From assembly GCA_023388175.1 (NCBI GenBank), contig JAEWGT010000011.1, positions 372,001 through 436,000 of the forward strand: a stretch of DNA of 64,000 bases, in the 5' to 3' direction. The notes below the pieces were generated by a model. The model searched no databases, was not told where the DNA came from, and was given only the letters and a program-made list of their open reading frames with translations. Positions 36,481 through 45,293 of the stretch are shown here, piece after piece. A program made the position numbers and the translations under genes. Each line of letters starts with the position of its first letter. Position 1 is the first letter of the stretch. The DNA comes from Pseudomonadota bacterium (GTDB lineage: Bacteria > Pseudomonadota > Alphaproteobacteria > Rhizobiales > Devosiaceae).

Positions 36481-37071
36481 TTACGATGCGTTCGTAGCCT
36501 CGCTGGCCTGGCCAATATCCCGCAGCCGGTTCAGCGCTTTCGGTGCAAACTCGGCAAGCATTGCGACGTCGCGCCACTCGGCGGCATGGACTTCGTCAAG
36601 CTGGGCGACGAGCGGCTCGGCCGGATCGGCAATGAACAGATATTGCAGGTCATGATGGATATGCGGCGGCTCGTTGCGAGCCGGTTTGCCCGGCACGTCG
36701 TGGCTGTCGATGACGAAGGGCAGGTCGCCGCCGCCGTGCCAGGGATGAAGGCGCAGGTTCGGCACGCCGGTTTCCTCGATGGCCTCGCGCATGGCGGAGA
36801 GGTGAAAGAAGGCAGCCGGTTCGTAGTGACCGCCCGGTTGGAGCCAGCGACCTATGGTGACATGGTCAATCAGCAGGGTCTGCGTGCGATCTGGGGAAAG
36901 CACAATTGCGCTGGTGGTGATATGGCCGGGTAGCGTCATACGCTGGTCGAGCCGGTGCCCTTGTGCCATTTGCCAGCGCAGCAGCGCCAGATGCTCGGAC
37001 GGCGCGGCAACCTCGTCGAGATAGCGGGCAACTATGGCCGCAAGGGTCGTCTCGAAGACTTGCGGGGTCAT
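36481..37071 (-). CDS. Nudix hydrolase with atypical Nudix box
   Basis: 196 aa. The Nudix region GGHYEPAAFFHLSAMREAIEETG keeps REAIEETG, but the first conserved Glu (G-x5-E) reads Ala. The metal-binding EE pair is intact, so it may still hydrolyse a nucleoside-diphosphate-linked substrate. A His-rich PPHIHHDLQYLFIAD segment follows. It lies 3 bases after the gene at 37075-37362, in an apparent operon with the DUF1254/DUF1214 genes. Confidence 0.85.
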   Translation of the reverse strand: MTPQVFETTLAAIVARYLDEVAAPSEHLALLRWQMAQGHRLDQRMTLPGHITTSAIVLSPDRTQTLLIDHVTIGRWLQPGGHYEPAAFFHLSAMREAIEETGVPNLRLHPWHGGGDLPFVIDSHDVPGKPARNEPPHIHHDLQYLFIADPAEPLVAQLDEVHAAEWRDVAMLAEFAPKALNRLRDIGQASEATNAS

Positions 37072-37074
37072 GGC

Positions 37075-37362
37075 CTAGATGTGCACCAGATTATAGACAT
37101 AGGATTTGGCGCCTTTCTTGCTCACCCATTCGCCTTCCGGCGGAGCGCTTGGCGACTGGTCTTCGGGCATTACGTTCCAGGGCCTGCCCATGACCGCTTG
37201 ATCTGCGTCGTCCCATGCAACCCAGCCAAGGGGCGGCCGGTATATAATCCACAAATCGCTGTCGGACCGCTTGAAGCCGGCCAGCCCGTCAGCTCTCTCC
37301 GTCCGGGCAAAGGCATAGACCAGATCGTCGCTCAGCCTGCGCAGCTCAAACCGGTCCGTCAT
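37075..37362 (-). CDS. Hypothetical protein in DUF1214/DUF1254 operon
   Basis: 95 aa, soluble. SDDLVYAFARTERADGLAGFKRSDSDLWIIYRPPLGWVAWDD is its main recognisable part; no family recalled. It overlaps the upstream DUF1254 gene by 4 bases and precedes the Nudix gene by 3, which supports translation. Confidence 0.6.
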   Translation of the reverse strand: MTDRFELRRLSDDLVYAFARTERADGLAGFKRSDSDLWIIYRPPLGWVAWDDADQAVMGRPWNVMPEDQSPSAPPEGEWVSKKGAKSYVYNLVHI

Positions 37363-37913
37363 TCCGGGCGCGGGCCGCAGGTCAGCGCGGCGAGCGCCTG
37401 CTCGAATCGGGGGCGCATGATCTCGTGCGGCGGGGCCAGGCGCACGAGGATGAACAAGTTGTCGCTTGCCGCTTCCACCACCAGCAGGCCATCGACTATG
37501 TCGATCTGCTGCTGGGCGAGCAGACGTGTCTGCGCAGCGTTGAAAATGCCCAATTCAACATTCTGGCCGATGCCGTCGCGATTGGTGGTGGAATAGGTTG
37601 CCACGCCGGCGCTGTCATATACGGCAACCGACCAGAACCCGTCCGGCAGGATGCCGCTGAGATAGACGGGGCCGTCTGCAAGATCGATCCGGCAGACCCC
37701 GTAGCTGAGTTCGGAATCGAGCTGAAGCGGATTGGGATCGCCGGGATGGACCTGCGGAAGCACCAGCACGCGATTTTCCGCTTCGAGCGCGGCGATGCGC
37801 GTCCAGGTTGTTTCATCGGCCAGGAGCGGCAGAAGCAGGATGGTGACGAGGTGGATGATGCCGCCCAGAAGGACGCCGCCGATCAGCCAGAGCAGGGTGC
37901 GGATCATGCGCAA
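37359..37913 (-). CDS. DUF1254 family membrane-anchored protein
   Basis: 184 aa. One N-terminal membrane helix (TLLWLIGGVLLGGIIHLVTILLLP) and a periplasmic domain with PVYLSGILPDGFWSVAVYDSAGVATYSTTN. Short rhizobial DUF1254 proteins sit beside a DUF1214 protein as here. Function unknown. It overlaps the DUF1214 gene by 10 bases. Confidence 0.78.
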   Translation of the reverse strand: MRMIRTLLWLIGGVLLGGIIHLVTILLLPLLADETTWTRIAALEAENRVLVLPQVHPGDPNPLQLDSELSYGVCRIDLADGPVYLSGILPDGFWSVAVYDSAGVATYSTTNRDGIGQNVELGIFNAAQTRLLAQQQIDIVDGLLVVEAASDNLFILVRLAPPHEIMRPRFEQALAALTCGPRPE

Positions 37914-38479
37914 TCCCCCCTGGTGATGGCGGGCATGACATTGTCCCCGGAGCTGAAGCCGGACAGGGCCGTGGTGTCATAGAGCGTCAGCACCAGCCCG
38001 AACGGGCCGGAACCGGCAAGTTCCAGCCAATTGCCGCCAGAAAGCCTTGTGCCGACATGGATGCGCAACGCGCCGCTGGTTTCGCGGACAATCTCGCTGG
38101 AGCGCAGGGCGGCATTGGTGCCGGGCGCGGCCAGATTGACCCAGTCTGCGTCGATGGCAGCCAAGGTCCAGAAACTGGAAACCGGCACACGGCCGGCGAG
38201 CCTGTAGGAGCAGGCAAGATCGAGCGGCTCCCCATCGCTGTCGGTGCGGGCGATAAACTGCAGGCCCTCGCTGCGGCCAAGCTGGAGCGCGGCCTCGCGG
38301 GCGATCAGGCTGCGCGTATAGGGATTGGGCGCAGGGCCGCCGATATCGGGCCATGCAATCCAGGGCCCCAATTGCACACCGCCGAACACCCGGCCATCGG
38401 TCAGCGCATAATAGGACAGGCCAAAACCGACCGAGAGGGCCACGACGATCGACATGAGAAGGCGCAGGACAAAACGCAC
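37904..38479 (-). CDS. DUF1214 family membrane-anchored protein
   Basis: 191 aa. N-terminal anchor FVLRLLMSIVVALSVGFGLSYYAL, then NPYTRSLIAREAALQLGRSEGLQFIARTDSDGEPLD and VSSFWTLAAIDADW, typical of DUF1214. First gene of a four-gene operon that follows the PBP gene at 38483 by only 3 bases, so the five genes may share one transcript. Confidence 0.82.
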   Translation of the reverse strand: MRFVLRLLMSIVVALSVGFGLSYYALTDGRVFGGVQLGPWIAWPDIGGPAPNPYTRSLIAREAALQLGRSEGLQFIARTDSDGEPLDLACSYRLAGRVPVSSFWTLAAIDADWVNLAAPGTNAALRSSEIVRETSGALRIHVGTRLSGGNWLELAGSGPFGLVLTLYDTTALSGFSSGDNVMPAITRGDCA

Positions 38480-38482
38480 TGA

Positions 38483-40666
38483 CTACAATCCAGTCGTCGC
38501 GCTGGTGGCCGGAGCTGAGGCCGTGTCGCTGACGCCAGCGCTTTCGGCGAGGCTGGCTTCAAAGCGCGCGGACAGGTCGAGCAATTTGCGGGCAGCAGCG
38601 GGCGTCAGGCTCGGCGGGCGCGCTGGAGCGAGCTCGTCGAGGTCATCGATGTCGCTTTCAGCGACGATACGCCGGGGCGGCACGAAGTCGACGCCGAAAA
38701 CCGGCTCAACATCGATATTGGTATGGGCATAGGCCATGAATTTCTGCCAGGCCACGGTGGGCAAGAGGCCACCGGTGAGATTGTTGGTCGCGCGGTAATC
38801 GTCATTGCCCAGCCAGACAGCGGCGACGTAATTGCCGGTAAATCCGGCAAACCAGGCGTCGCGGTAGGACGTGGTCGTGCCAGTCTTGCCCAGGGTGGGT
38901 ACGCCTTCGATCTCGGCGCGGCGGCCCGTGCCGGAGGTGACCACGGCGCGCATCATCTGGTTCATATAGGCTACCGTCTGCTCCGAGAGAACGCGCGGCT
39001 TGATCTCGTCGACATCGTGCTCCCAGACCAGATTGCCGTTGAGATCGGTCATGCGGGTAAGGCCATAGGCCGGGGTCTTGAGGCCGCGATTGGCAAAGAC
39101 GGCATAGGACGAGGTCATGTCCAGCACCGACACCGAGGCCACGCCGAGCGCCAGCGAGCGTGTGACGGGATATTCCTGGCGCAGGCCCATGCGGTAGCTC
39201 AGCTGCGCGATGGAGTCGCGCCCGGTCTTGATCGAAAGCGTAACCGGCACGGTGTTGATGGAGGAGGCGAAGGCGCTGATCAGCGTGGTCTGGCCACGAT
39301 AGGAGCGGCCGTAATTCTGCGGGCACCAGTCGCCGATGCAGACCGGATGGTCGGAGACGGTGTCGCTGGGCTTGAGCCCCAATTGCTCGAAGGCCTCTGC
39401 ATAGACGAAGGGCTTGTAGGAGGAGCCGGGCTGACGGGTGGAGACAATGGCTCGGTTGAACTGGCTCTTGGCGTAGTCGGTGCCGCCCACCATGGCGCGG
39501 ATGGCGCCTTCGGTGTCCGTCACGACCATGGCGCCCTGTTCGACCCGATATTGCTCGCCCTGCTCGCGGATCACCGAATTGATGGCTTCCTCGGCATAGG
39601 CCTGCAAAGTGGTGTCGATTGTGGTGCGGACGATGAAATTATTGCCCGGCGCCCGGGTCTCGTCGATCAACCGCTTGGATTCCTCGAAGGCGTAGTCGAG
39701 GAAATAATTGGGGGAGTTGATGTCGGCGGTGCGGTCGATAGGCGCGGCGGGATGGCGGCGGGCGGCGGTGACCTGACCCTCAGTCAGCATGCCGGCGGCC
39801 ACCAGATTGGTCAGCACCACATTGGCGCGGCCGCGCGCGGCGGCCAGGTCGATATGGGGCGCCCAGCGGCCCGGAGCCTTGTAGAGGCCGGACAACATGG
39901 CCGCTTCGGCCAGCGAAATATCCTGGATGCGCTTACCGAAATAATAGTCGGCAGCGGCGACGACACCAAAATTGCCACCGCCCATATAGGCGCGGTCCAG
40001 ATAGAGCTTGAGGATTTCGTCCTTGGAATAGTGCCATTCCAGCCAGACCGAGAGGAAGGCCTCGACAATCTTGCGCTCGATGGTGCGCTCGGAGGAGAGG
40101 AAAAGCTGCTTGGCCAGCTGCTGGGTGATCGAGGAACCGCCGTGCATGCTGGTGTCGCCGGTGGCATTGGTGAGCAGCGCGCGCAATGTGCCGACGATAT
40201 CGACGCCGAAATGCTCGTAAAAGCGGCGATCCTCGGTGGCCAGCGTCGCCTTGATCAGAAAATCGGGCATCTGATCGAGCGCCACCGAATCGTCCGAGCG
40301 GATGCCGCGGCGGCCGATCTCATTGCCGAAGCGATCAAGGAAGACGACCGAATAATCCTCGGCTTTGTTGAGTACGCCACGGTCGATGATGTCGAAGGCG
40401 GGCATGGCCAGCGCCGTTACCAGCACGACGCCAATGGCCGCGAAAGTGAAGGCGTCCGAGAAAATTTCGACAAGGAAGCGCTTGAAGCCGGTGACGTGGA
40501 ACCGGCTCATGAAATCCTGATAGCGCGTATAGCCACGGCCCAGCGCCTGCCAGAATTCATAGAGCGAGGAATCCAGCCAAGCGTCCGCCGCCAGCATGCC
40601 GCCAGCCGGTTTGCGCTTTTTTTCCTTGGTGTAGAACGGGTCCTGCACGCCGATCCCCGAAGCCAT
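38483..40666 (-). CDS. Bifunctional penicillin-binding protein, PBP1A type
   Basis: 727 aa from Met at 40666. One N-terminal membrane helix, then GT51 transglycosylase motifs ATEDRRFYEHFGVD (catalytic Glu), GGSSITQQLAKQLF and RKIVEAFLS. The transpeptidase has SxxK in PGSSYKPF, SxN in SSINTVP and KTG in GKTGTTTSYRDAWFAG. It polymerises and crosslinks peptidoglycan in the periplasm. A reading to 40774 adds 36 atypical residues. The C-terminal Ala/Ser/Thr-rich tail is low complexity. Confidence 0.94.
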   Translation of the reverse strand: MASGIGVQDPFYTKEKKRKPAGGMLAADAWLDSSLYEFWQALGRGYTRYQDFMSRFHVTGFKRFLVEIFSDAFTFAAIGVVLVTALAMPAFDIIDRGVLNKAEDYSVVFLDRFGNEIGRRGIRSDDSVALDQMPDFLIKATLATEDRRFYEHFGVDIVGTLRALLTNATGDTSMHGGSSITQQLAKQLFLSSERTIERKIVEAFLSVWLEWHYSKDEILKLYLDRAYMGGGNFGVVAAADYYFGKRIQDISLAEAAMLSGLYKAPGRWAPHIDLAAARGRANVVLTNLVAAGMLTEGQVTAARRHPAAPIDRTADINSPNYFLDYAFEESKRLIDETRAPGNNFIVRTTIDTTLQAYAEEAINSVIREQGEQYRVEQGAMVVTDTEGAIRAMVGGTDYAKSQFNRAIVSTRQPGSSYKPFVYAEAFEQLGLKPSDTVSDHPVCIGDWCPQNYGRSYRGQTTLISAFASSINTVPVTLSIKTGRDSIAQLSYRMGLRQEYPVTRSLALGVASVSVLDMTSSYAVFANRGLKTPAYGLTRMTDLNGNLVWEHDVDEIKPRVLSEQTVAYMNQMMRAVVTSGTGRRAEIEGVPTLGKTGTTTSYRDAWFAGFTGNYVAAVWLGNDDYRATNNLTGGLLPTVAWQKFMAYAHTNIDVEPVFGVDFVPPRRIVAESDIDDLDELAPARPPSLTPAAARKLLDLSARFEASLAESAGVSDTASAPATSATTGL

Positions 40667-40782
40667 CTTGGCTGCACAATTGTCGGCAAAATACCGGAAA
40701 GGCAACACAATCGCTGGAATATGATTGCCTTTGCCGTCCGGCAAGCGCAAACCGGCAACATTATGGACCGCCAAGGGTAAAC

Positions 40783-41238
40783 ATGGCCTTTTGGGAAGAA
40801 AAATCGCTGGAGGAAATGTCGCCCGCCGAGTGGGAAGCGCTCTGCGATGGTTGCGGGCGATGCTGCCTGATCAAGCTGGAGGACGAAGATACCGGCACGC
40901 TGATCACCTCGGACGTGCGCTGCCAATTGCTCGATGGCGACGGTTGCGGCTGCACCGACTATCCGAACCGGCAGAAAAAAGTGCCGGACTGCATCAAGCT
41001 GACGCCGGAAAACCTCCGCGAAATCCCATGGATACCGACGACCTGCGCCTATCGCCGGCTGGCTGAGGGCAAGGGGCTGGCCTGGTGGCACCCGCTGGTT
41101 TCCGGTGACCCGCAGACGGTGATCGATGTGGGTGTTTCGGTCGCTGGCCGCACATTTCTCGAAACCGAGGTGGATCCCGAAACCTGGGAAGAACATGCGG
41201 TGGATTGGCCGGAATGGGAGCCGCCGGAACACCTCTGA
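40783..41238 (+). CDS. UPF0260 / YcgN-like cysteine-cluster protein
   Basis: 151 aa. CDGCGRCCLIKLED, CQLLDGDGCGC and PDCIKLT form the cysteine pattern of the YcgN/YkgJ family, thought to bind iron or zinc. WEEHAVDWPEWE at the end is characteristic of UPF0260. The activity is unproven. Divergent from the PBP gene. Confidence 0.93.
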   Translation: MAFWEEKSLEEMSPAEWEALCDGCGRCCLIKLEDEDTGTLITSDVRCQLLDGDGCGCTDYPNRQKKVPDCIKLTPENLREIPWIPTTCAYRRLAEGKGLAWWHPLVSGDPQTVIDVGVSVAGRTFLETEVDPETWEEHAVDWPEWEPPEHL

Positions 41239-41248
41239 CAGGCAAATA

Positions 41249-41267
41249 CTTACTTCCTGTTAACCAT
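41249..41267. promoter_or_regulatory. Candidate CtrA half-site upstream of GGDEF-like gene
   Basis: An exact TTAACCAT lies at 41260-41267 with CTTA seven bases before, 49 bases ahead of the degenerate GGDEF gene. Pattern match only. Confidence 0.3.
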
Positions 41268-41315
41268 TATGTGGCCAGATCGGGACAACTGGAAACAGGG
41301 CCCAGGACAGGCTTG

Positions 41316-41945
41316 ATGAACAAAGTGACCATGAGCGGCAGTGACGGCTTCTGGGCGCGGGTCCGTTCGGTGCTCGGACGGGGCAACGCGGAGCCGGCCT
41401 ATGGCATGTCCGCGGTCGGCAACCCGCAGAAGAAGGCGCGGCCGGCTCAGCGCATTGATGAGGAACTGCGCCGCGGCTGGACCGAGGCCGGACAGCGCAA
41501 TGTGTCACTCTGCGTCCTCGCCATGGAAATGGACCGCTATCCCGAATATTTTGCTGCCTATGGACGCGACGCCGTCGAGCATAATCTCGACCGTCTGCTG
41601 GAGATTATCCAGCCGCTGATGCCGCGCGAGACAACCCATTGCCTGCGGCAGGGACGGGCTGGGTTTGTTGTCATCCTGCCGGACATGCCCGTTCTGATGG
41701 CGCGCGAGCTGGCCAGCAAGATTGCGAAGGCCATCCGCCAGCATAACCTGCCGAACAAGGAAAGCCATGCCGGACAGGTGACGCTGAGCATGGGCCTGGC
41801 CGTGACCAATCCGCATGGCGGGCTCGACCGAAGTGTGCTGCACAATGCCAATCAGGCCGTGAAACGCGCGCAGCGTCGTGGTCTGGCGCGGCTAGAAGTC
41901 ACCGATATGCGCTCCAAGCCGGACAGGCGGAAAAAAGCGGCGTAG
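41316..41945 (+). CDS. Degenerate GGDEF-domain protein
   Basis: 209 aa, no membrane segment. The C-terminal 150 residues follow the GGDEF fold (VLAMEMDRYPEYFAAYGRDAVEHNLDRLLEII, then VTLSMGLAV), but the signature reads GRAGF, so cyclase activity is not expected. It could be a c-di-GMP or GTP sensor or a scaffold. The start ATG at 41316 follows a TTG; upstream in-frame ATG at 41205 overlaps the YcgN gene. Confidence 0.75.
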   Translation: MNKVTMSGSDGFWARVRSVLGRGNAEPAYGMSAVGNPQKKARPAQRIDEELRRGWTEAGQRNVSLCVLAMEMDRYPEYFAAYGRDAVEHNLDRLLEIIQPLMPRETTHCLRQGRAGFVVILPDMPVLMARELASKIAKAIRQHNLPNKESHAGQVTLSMGLAVTNPHGGLDRSVLHNANQAVKRAQRRGLARLEVTDMRSKPDRRKKAA

Positions 41946-42091
41946 CTGCCGTTACCGGTCTGCTGATCCCACTTTGTCGTGGCCACCCCGCTTGTGCGAG
42001 CGGTGCCCTGCCCATTGCCATCCCCGGCCATCTTCCCTAAAACGCCCGTCCCTTCGCGCCCGGCGCAATCCCCATCGATGGACGGCTTCCC

Positions 42092-43351
42092 ATGACCCTT
42101 GCTTGTGGCCTCGATTTCGGCACGTCCAATTCCACGCTGGGCCGGGTGGGCAAGGATGGTCAACCGCAGCTGCTACCGCTCGAAAACGGGCAGGCAACCA
42201 TGCCCAGCGTGCTGTTTTTCGGTTTTGAGGATGACCGGACCTATTTCGGGCGCGCGGCGGTGGCCGAATATGTAACCGGCGCCGAGGGCCGGCTGATGCG
42301 CTCGCTCAAGAGCGTGCTGGGCACGGCGCTGTTCAACGACACGACGCGGGTTAAAGCCCGGCGCATGGGGTTTGGCGAAATCATCGGCACCTATGTGGGC
42401 GAGCTGAAGCGCCGGGCCGAAGCCGGGCTTGGCGCAGAACTGACCCAGGTGGTGATGGGGCGGCCGGTGCAATTCGTCGATGATGATGCCGAAGCGGACA
42501 GGGCGGCGCAGGGGCAACTGGAAGCGGCGGTGCGGGCGCAGGGTTTTAAGGATATCGCGTTTCAGTTCGAGCCGATCGCGGCCGCGCTCGACTATGAGCG
42601 GCAGGTGACCGCAGAAAAACTGGCGCTGATCGTCGACCTTGGCGGCGGCACGTCGGACTTTTCGCTGGTGCGGGTTTCGCCAGAGCGCGCAGGAGCTGCG
42701 GATCGCTCGGCGGACATTCTGGCGACGGCGGGCGTTCATATCGGCGGCACCGATTTCGACCGGCTGCTGGCCATGAGCCGGGTGATGCCGGAACTGGGGC
42801 TGGGCTCGCGGACCAAGGACGGCAAGAGGCACCTGCCGGTCGCGCCCTATTTCGATCTCTCCACCTGGCACCGGATCAATCGGCTTTATGATGCCCAGGC
42901 CCTGCGCGACCTGCGCTCGACCATGCGCGAAGCCATCGAGGCCGAGCGGGTGGAGACAATGAAAATGCTGGTGGAAGACCGGCTGGGACACCGGCTGATC
43001 GGCGCGGTGGAAGCGGCCAAGATCGCGCTGTCCGACCAGAATGAGACGGATTTTGTGTTCGCGGTCCGTGACCGGGAAATCCGCACGAGGATCAGCGCCG
43101 GGCAATTGGGCGAGGCGCTGGCCGATTCGGTGGCGCGGCTGGAAACCACGATTGGCGAGACACTACGACTTGCGGGCACCGAGGCGTCGGGTGTGGACAG
43201 TCTGATCCTGACGGGCGGCTCGACGCTGGTTCCGGCCGTGGCGGGGCGGTTGCAGGCGTTGTTTCCGGCGGCGGAGGTGGTGCGCACCGACGTGCTGGGC
43301 AGCGTGGGCCTGGGGCTGGCGCTGGAGGCGCGGCGGATTTACGGACCTTGA
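42092..43351 (+). CDS. Hsp70 family protein, YegD-like
   Basis: 419 aa, ATPase domain only. GLDFGTSNSTLG (phosphate 1), LIVDLGGGTSDFSLVRV (phosphate 2), HIGGTDFDRLL and LILTGGSTLVPAVAGRL (adenosine site) mark the actin/Hsp70 fold; the peptide-binding domain is absent. E. coli YegD is its nearest named relative. No DnaJ or GrpE gene is adjacent. Confidence 0.9.
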   Translation: MTLACGLDFGTSNSTLGRVGKDGQPQLLPLENGQATMPSVLFFGFEDDRTYFGRAAVAEYVTGAEGRLMRSLKSVLGTALFNDTTRVKARRMGFGEIIGTYVGELKRRAEAGLGAELTQVVMGRPVQFVDDDAEADRAAQGQLEAAVRAQGFKDIAFQFEPIAAALDYERQVTAEKLALIVDLGGGTSDFSLVRVSPERAGAADRSADILATAGVHIGGTDFDRLLAMSRVMPELGLGSRTKDGKRHLPVAPYFDLSTWHRINRLYDAQALRDLRSTMREAIEAERVETMKMLVEDRLGHRLIGAVEAAKIALSDQNETDFVFAVRDREIRTRISAGQLGEALADSVARLETTIGETLRLAGTEASGVDSLILTGGSTLVPAVAGRLQALFPAAEVVRTDVLGSVGLGLALEARRIYGP

Positions 43352-43422
43352 ACGACGCCCGGCCTCGATTGCATCCTCCGGCCAGTGCCACGCGTTAGCC
43401 CGGTAAGCGTCACGGGGGAAGC

Positions 43423-44646
43423 ATGAGTTATCTTCGTTTCAAGCTACGCCAATTGATGCAGCGCATGTGGTTCCTGCCAGCGGCATTTTCGGTACTCGCC
43501 GTTGCCACCATATTGATTGCCTATTCTCTGGCCGGGTTCCTGCCGGAAGAGCTGCCCTTCACAATGCCCGAAAATGCGGTGCAGTCGATCCTTGAGATCC
43601 TCGCCACGAGCCTGCTGACGGTGGCGGTCTTCGCGCTCTCGACCGTGGTCAGCGCGCTGGCGGCGGCTTCCAGTTCCACCACGCCGCGCGCCGTGCCCCT
43701 GATTGCAGGAGACCTGCAGGCCCAGACCTCGATATCCGTCTTCATCGGCGCGTTCCTGTTTTCCATTGTCGGCATTATTGGCCTATCGGCCGGCTTTTAT
43801 AGCGAGGCCGGGCGGCTCTTCCTGTTCGGCGTCACCTTGCTGGTGGTGGTGCTGGTGGTGACGGCCTTGATCCGATGGATTGGCCAGATCTCGGCAATCG
43901 GGCGGGTCGGCAACACCATTCACGCCGTGGAAAAGGCGACACGCACGGCACTGGAGGTCATGGCCGAGAAGCCATTGCTCGGCTGCCGGCAGTTGGAGGG
44001 CGAGCCGCAGGGAGAGCCGGTCTGCGCACCACGCCCCGGCTACGTCCAGCATTGCAAGACCGACGACCTGCAGGCGCTGGCCAAAAAGCACGCGCTGGTG
44101 CTGACCGTGATGTCCCGGCCCGGCACCCATGCCACGCCAGTCCGGCCGCTGCTGCTGGTGCAGGGCGACATGACCCCGGAACTGGCCGAAGCGCTGATGG
44201 ACTGCTTCGTCTTGGGGGACAAGCGCACTTACGAATCCGATCCCAGATTTGGCTTCATCGTCCTCGGAGAGATAGGAGACCGGGCCCTGTCTTCCGGAAT
44301 CAATGACGCCGGTACGGCCATTGACGTCATCGACACGGCGACGCGGCTGCTTCTCGACTGGCAGGACGAAGACAGGGGCGGCGATCTTGATCGCATCTAT
44401 ATGGCACCACTGGCGCCCAGGGATGTGCTGGAAGACTTCTACCGCCCGCTGGCACGCGACGGAGCCGCCTTGATCGAGGTGGCGATCCGGCTGCAGAAGA
44501 GCCTTGAAACCGTGGCCGCCTGCAAGCCCCATTTTGCCCAGGCCGCCAAAGCCATGGCCCGCGACGTGGCCGAGCGGGCGGAAAAAGCCCTGACCGCGTC
44601 CAGCGATCTTGCGGCGGCGCGGAAGGCTGTCGGCTGGGCCAAGTGA
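43423..44646 (+). CDS. DUF2254 membrane protein
   Basis: 407 aa. Membrane segments at about 20-38, 62-85, 105-130 and 137-157 (WFLPAAFSVLAVATILIAY; LLVVVLVVTALIRWI), with STTPRAVPLIAGDLQAQTSISVFIGAF typical of DUF2254. A soluble C-terminal half holds RALSSGINDAGTAIDVID. Function unknown. It is followed by a strong terminator before the GTA cluster. Confidence 0.85.
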   Translation: MSYLRFKLRQLMQRMWFLPAAFSVLAVATILIAYSLAGFLPEELPFTMPENAVQSILEILATSLLTVAVFALSTVVSALAAASSSTTPRAVPLIAGDLQAQTSISVFIGAFLFSIVGIIGLSAGFYSEAGRLFLFGVTLLVVVLVVTALIRWIGQISAIGRVGNTIHAVEKATRTALEVMAEKPLLGCRQLEGEPQGEPVCAPRPGYVQHCKTDDLQALAKKHALVLTVMSRPGTHATPVRPLLLVQGDMTPELAEALMDCFVLGDKRTYESDPRFGFIVLGEIGDRALSSGINDAGTAIDVIDTATRLLLDWQDEDRGGDLDRIYMAPLAPRDVLEDFYRPLARDGAALIEVAIRLQKSLETVAACKPHFAQAAKAMARDVAERAEKALTASSDLAAARKAVGWAK

Positions 44647-44707
44647 GCGACTTTGAGCGCAGCGCCGGTCGTGCCATTCGACTCTAGGTCTCATGGCCTT
44701 CATCGCT

Positions 44708-44738
44708 AAAATCGCTCCACCGGAGCGATTTTGCCTTC
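44708..44738 (+). terminator. Terminator after DUF2254 gene
   Basis: Perfect 11-bp stem AAAATCGCTCC with GGAGCGATTTT around ACC, T-rich end. It insulates the GTA cluster from the upstream gene. Confidence 0.8.
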
Positions 44739-44845
44739 GGCACTCTCTGAAGTTATCCCCGCGTCACGCTGGTTTGCTATGTTTATGGCATGGTCGGCAA
44801 ATTGGGTCGGCGGCAGGCTTTCGACGGCCTGAAGGAACTTCCAAA

Positions 44846-45289
44846 ATGGATGACTACGATCCTCAGCGAAACCGCGATGGCGGTTTGGTGCCGTGGGATT
44901 CCGTCCGATGCGACTACGAAGCCGGGCGGATGACCTGCAACGGCATCGCCCATCGCTACCGGCTCCACAGGGGGCAGTTGGACGATCGGGCGCGCGCCAA
45001 CAAATGGGTGAGACCCGGCAGCAGCCAGGACCTCGACCGGCGGCTGCTGATTGCCCGCGTGTTGGGCATTCTCGAACGGCAAATCGAACTATTGGAGACA
45101 GAAATGGACAAGGGCAGCCCCGCCGAAAGCAAGGTGCTGAGCGATCTGGTGCGCGATCTCGACAAGCTGATCGCAATCGAGCGCGCCGAAACGCGCCACG
45201 CCGGCGCCATCACCAACCGCGCTGAAGTTTCTGACATTCGCCACAAGCTGGAAGCGCGGATCGACGCCATCACCAAAGGCCGCGCCTGA
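44846..45289 (+). CDS. Putative GTA terminase small subunit
   Basis: 147 aa, soluble. The N-terminal half WDSVRCDYEAGRMTCNGIAHRYRLHRGQLDDRARANKW is a helix-turn-helix like those of small terminases; the C-terminal half is helical (LERQIELLETEMDK). It directly precedes the large terminase (4-base gap), as orfg1 does in RcGTA, so I infer DNA recognition for packaging. Confidence 0.75.
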   Translation: MDDYDPQRNRDGGLVPWDSVRCDYEAGRMTCNGIAHRYRLHRGQLDDRARANKWVRPGSSQDLDRRLLIARVLGILERQIELLETEMDKGSPAESKVLSDLVRDLDKLIAIERAETRHAGAITNRAEVSDIRHKLEARIDAITKGRA

Positions 45290-45293
45290 TCCG

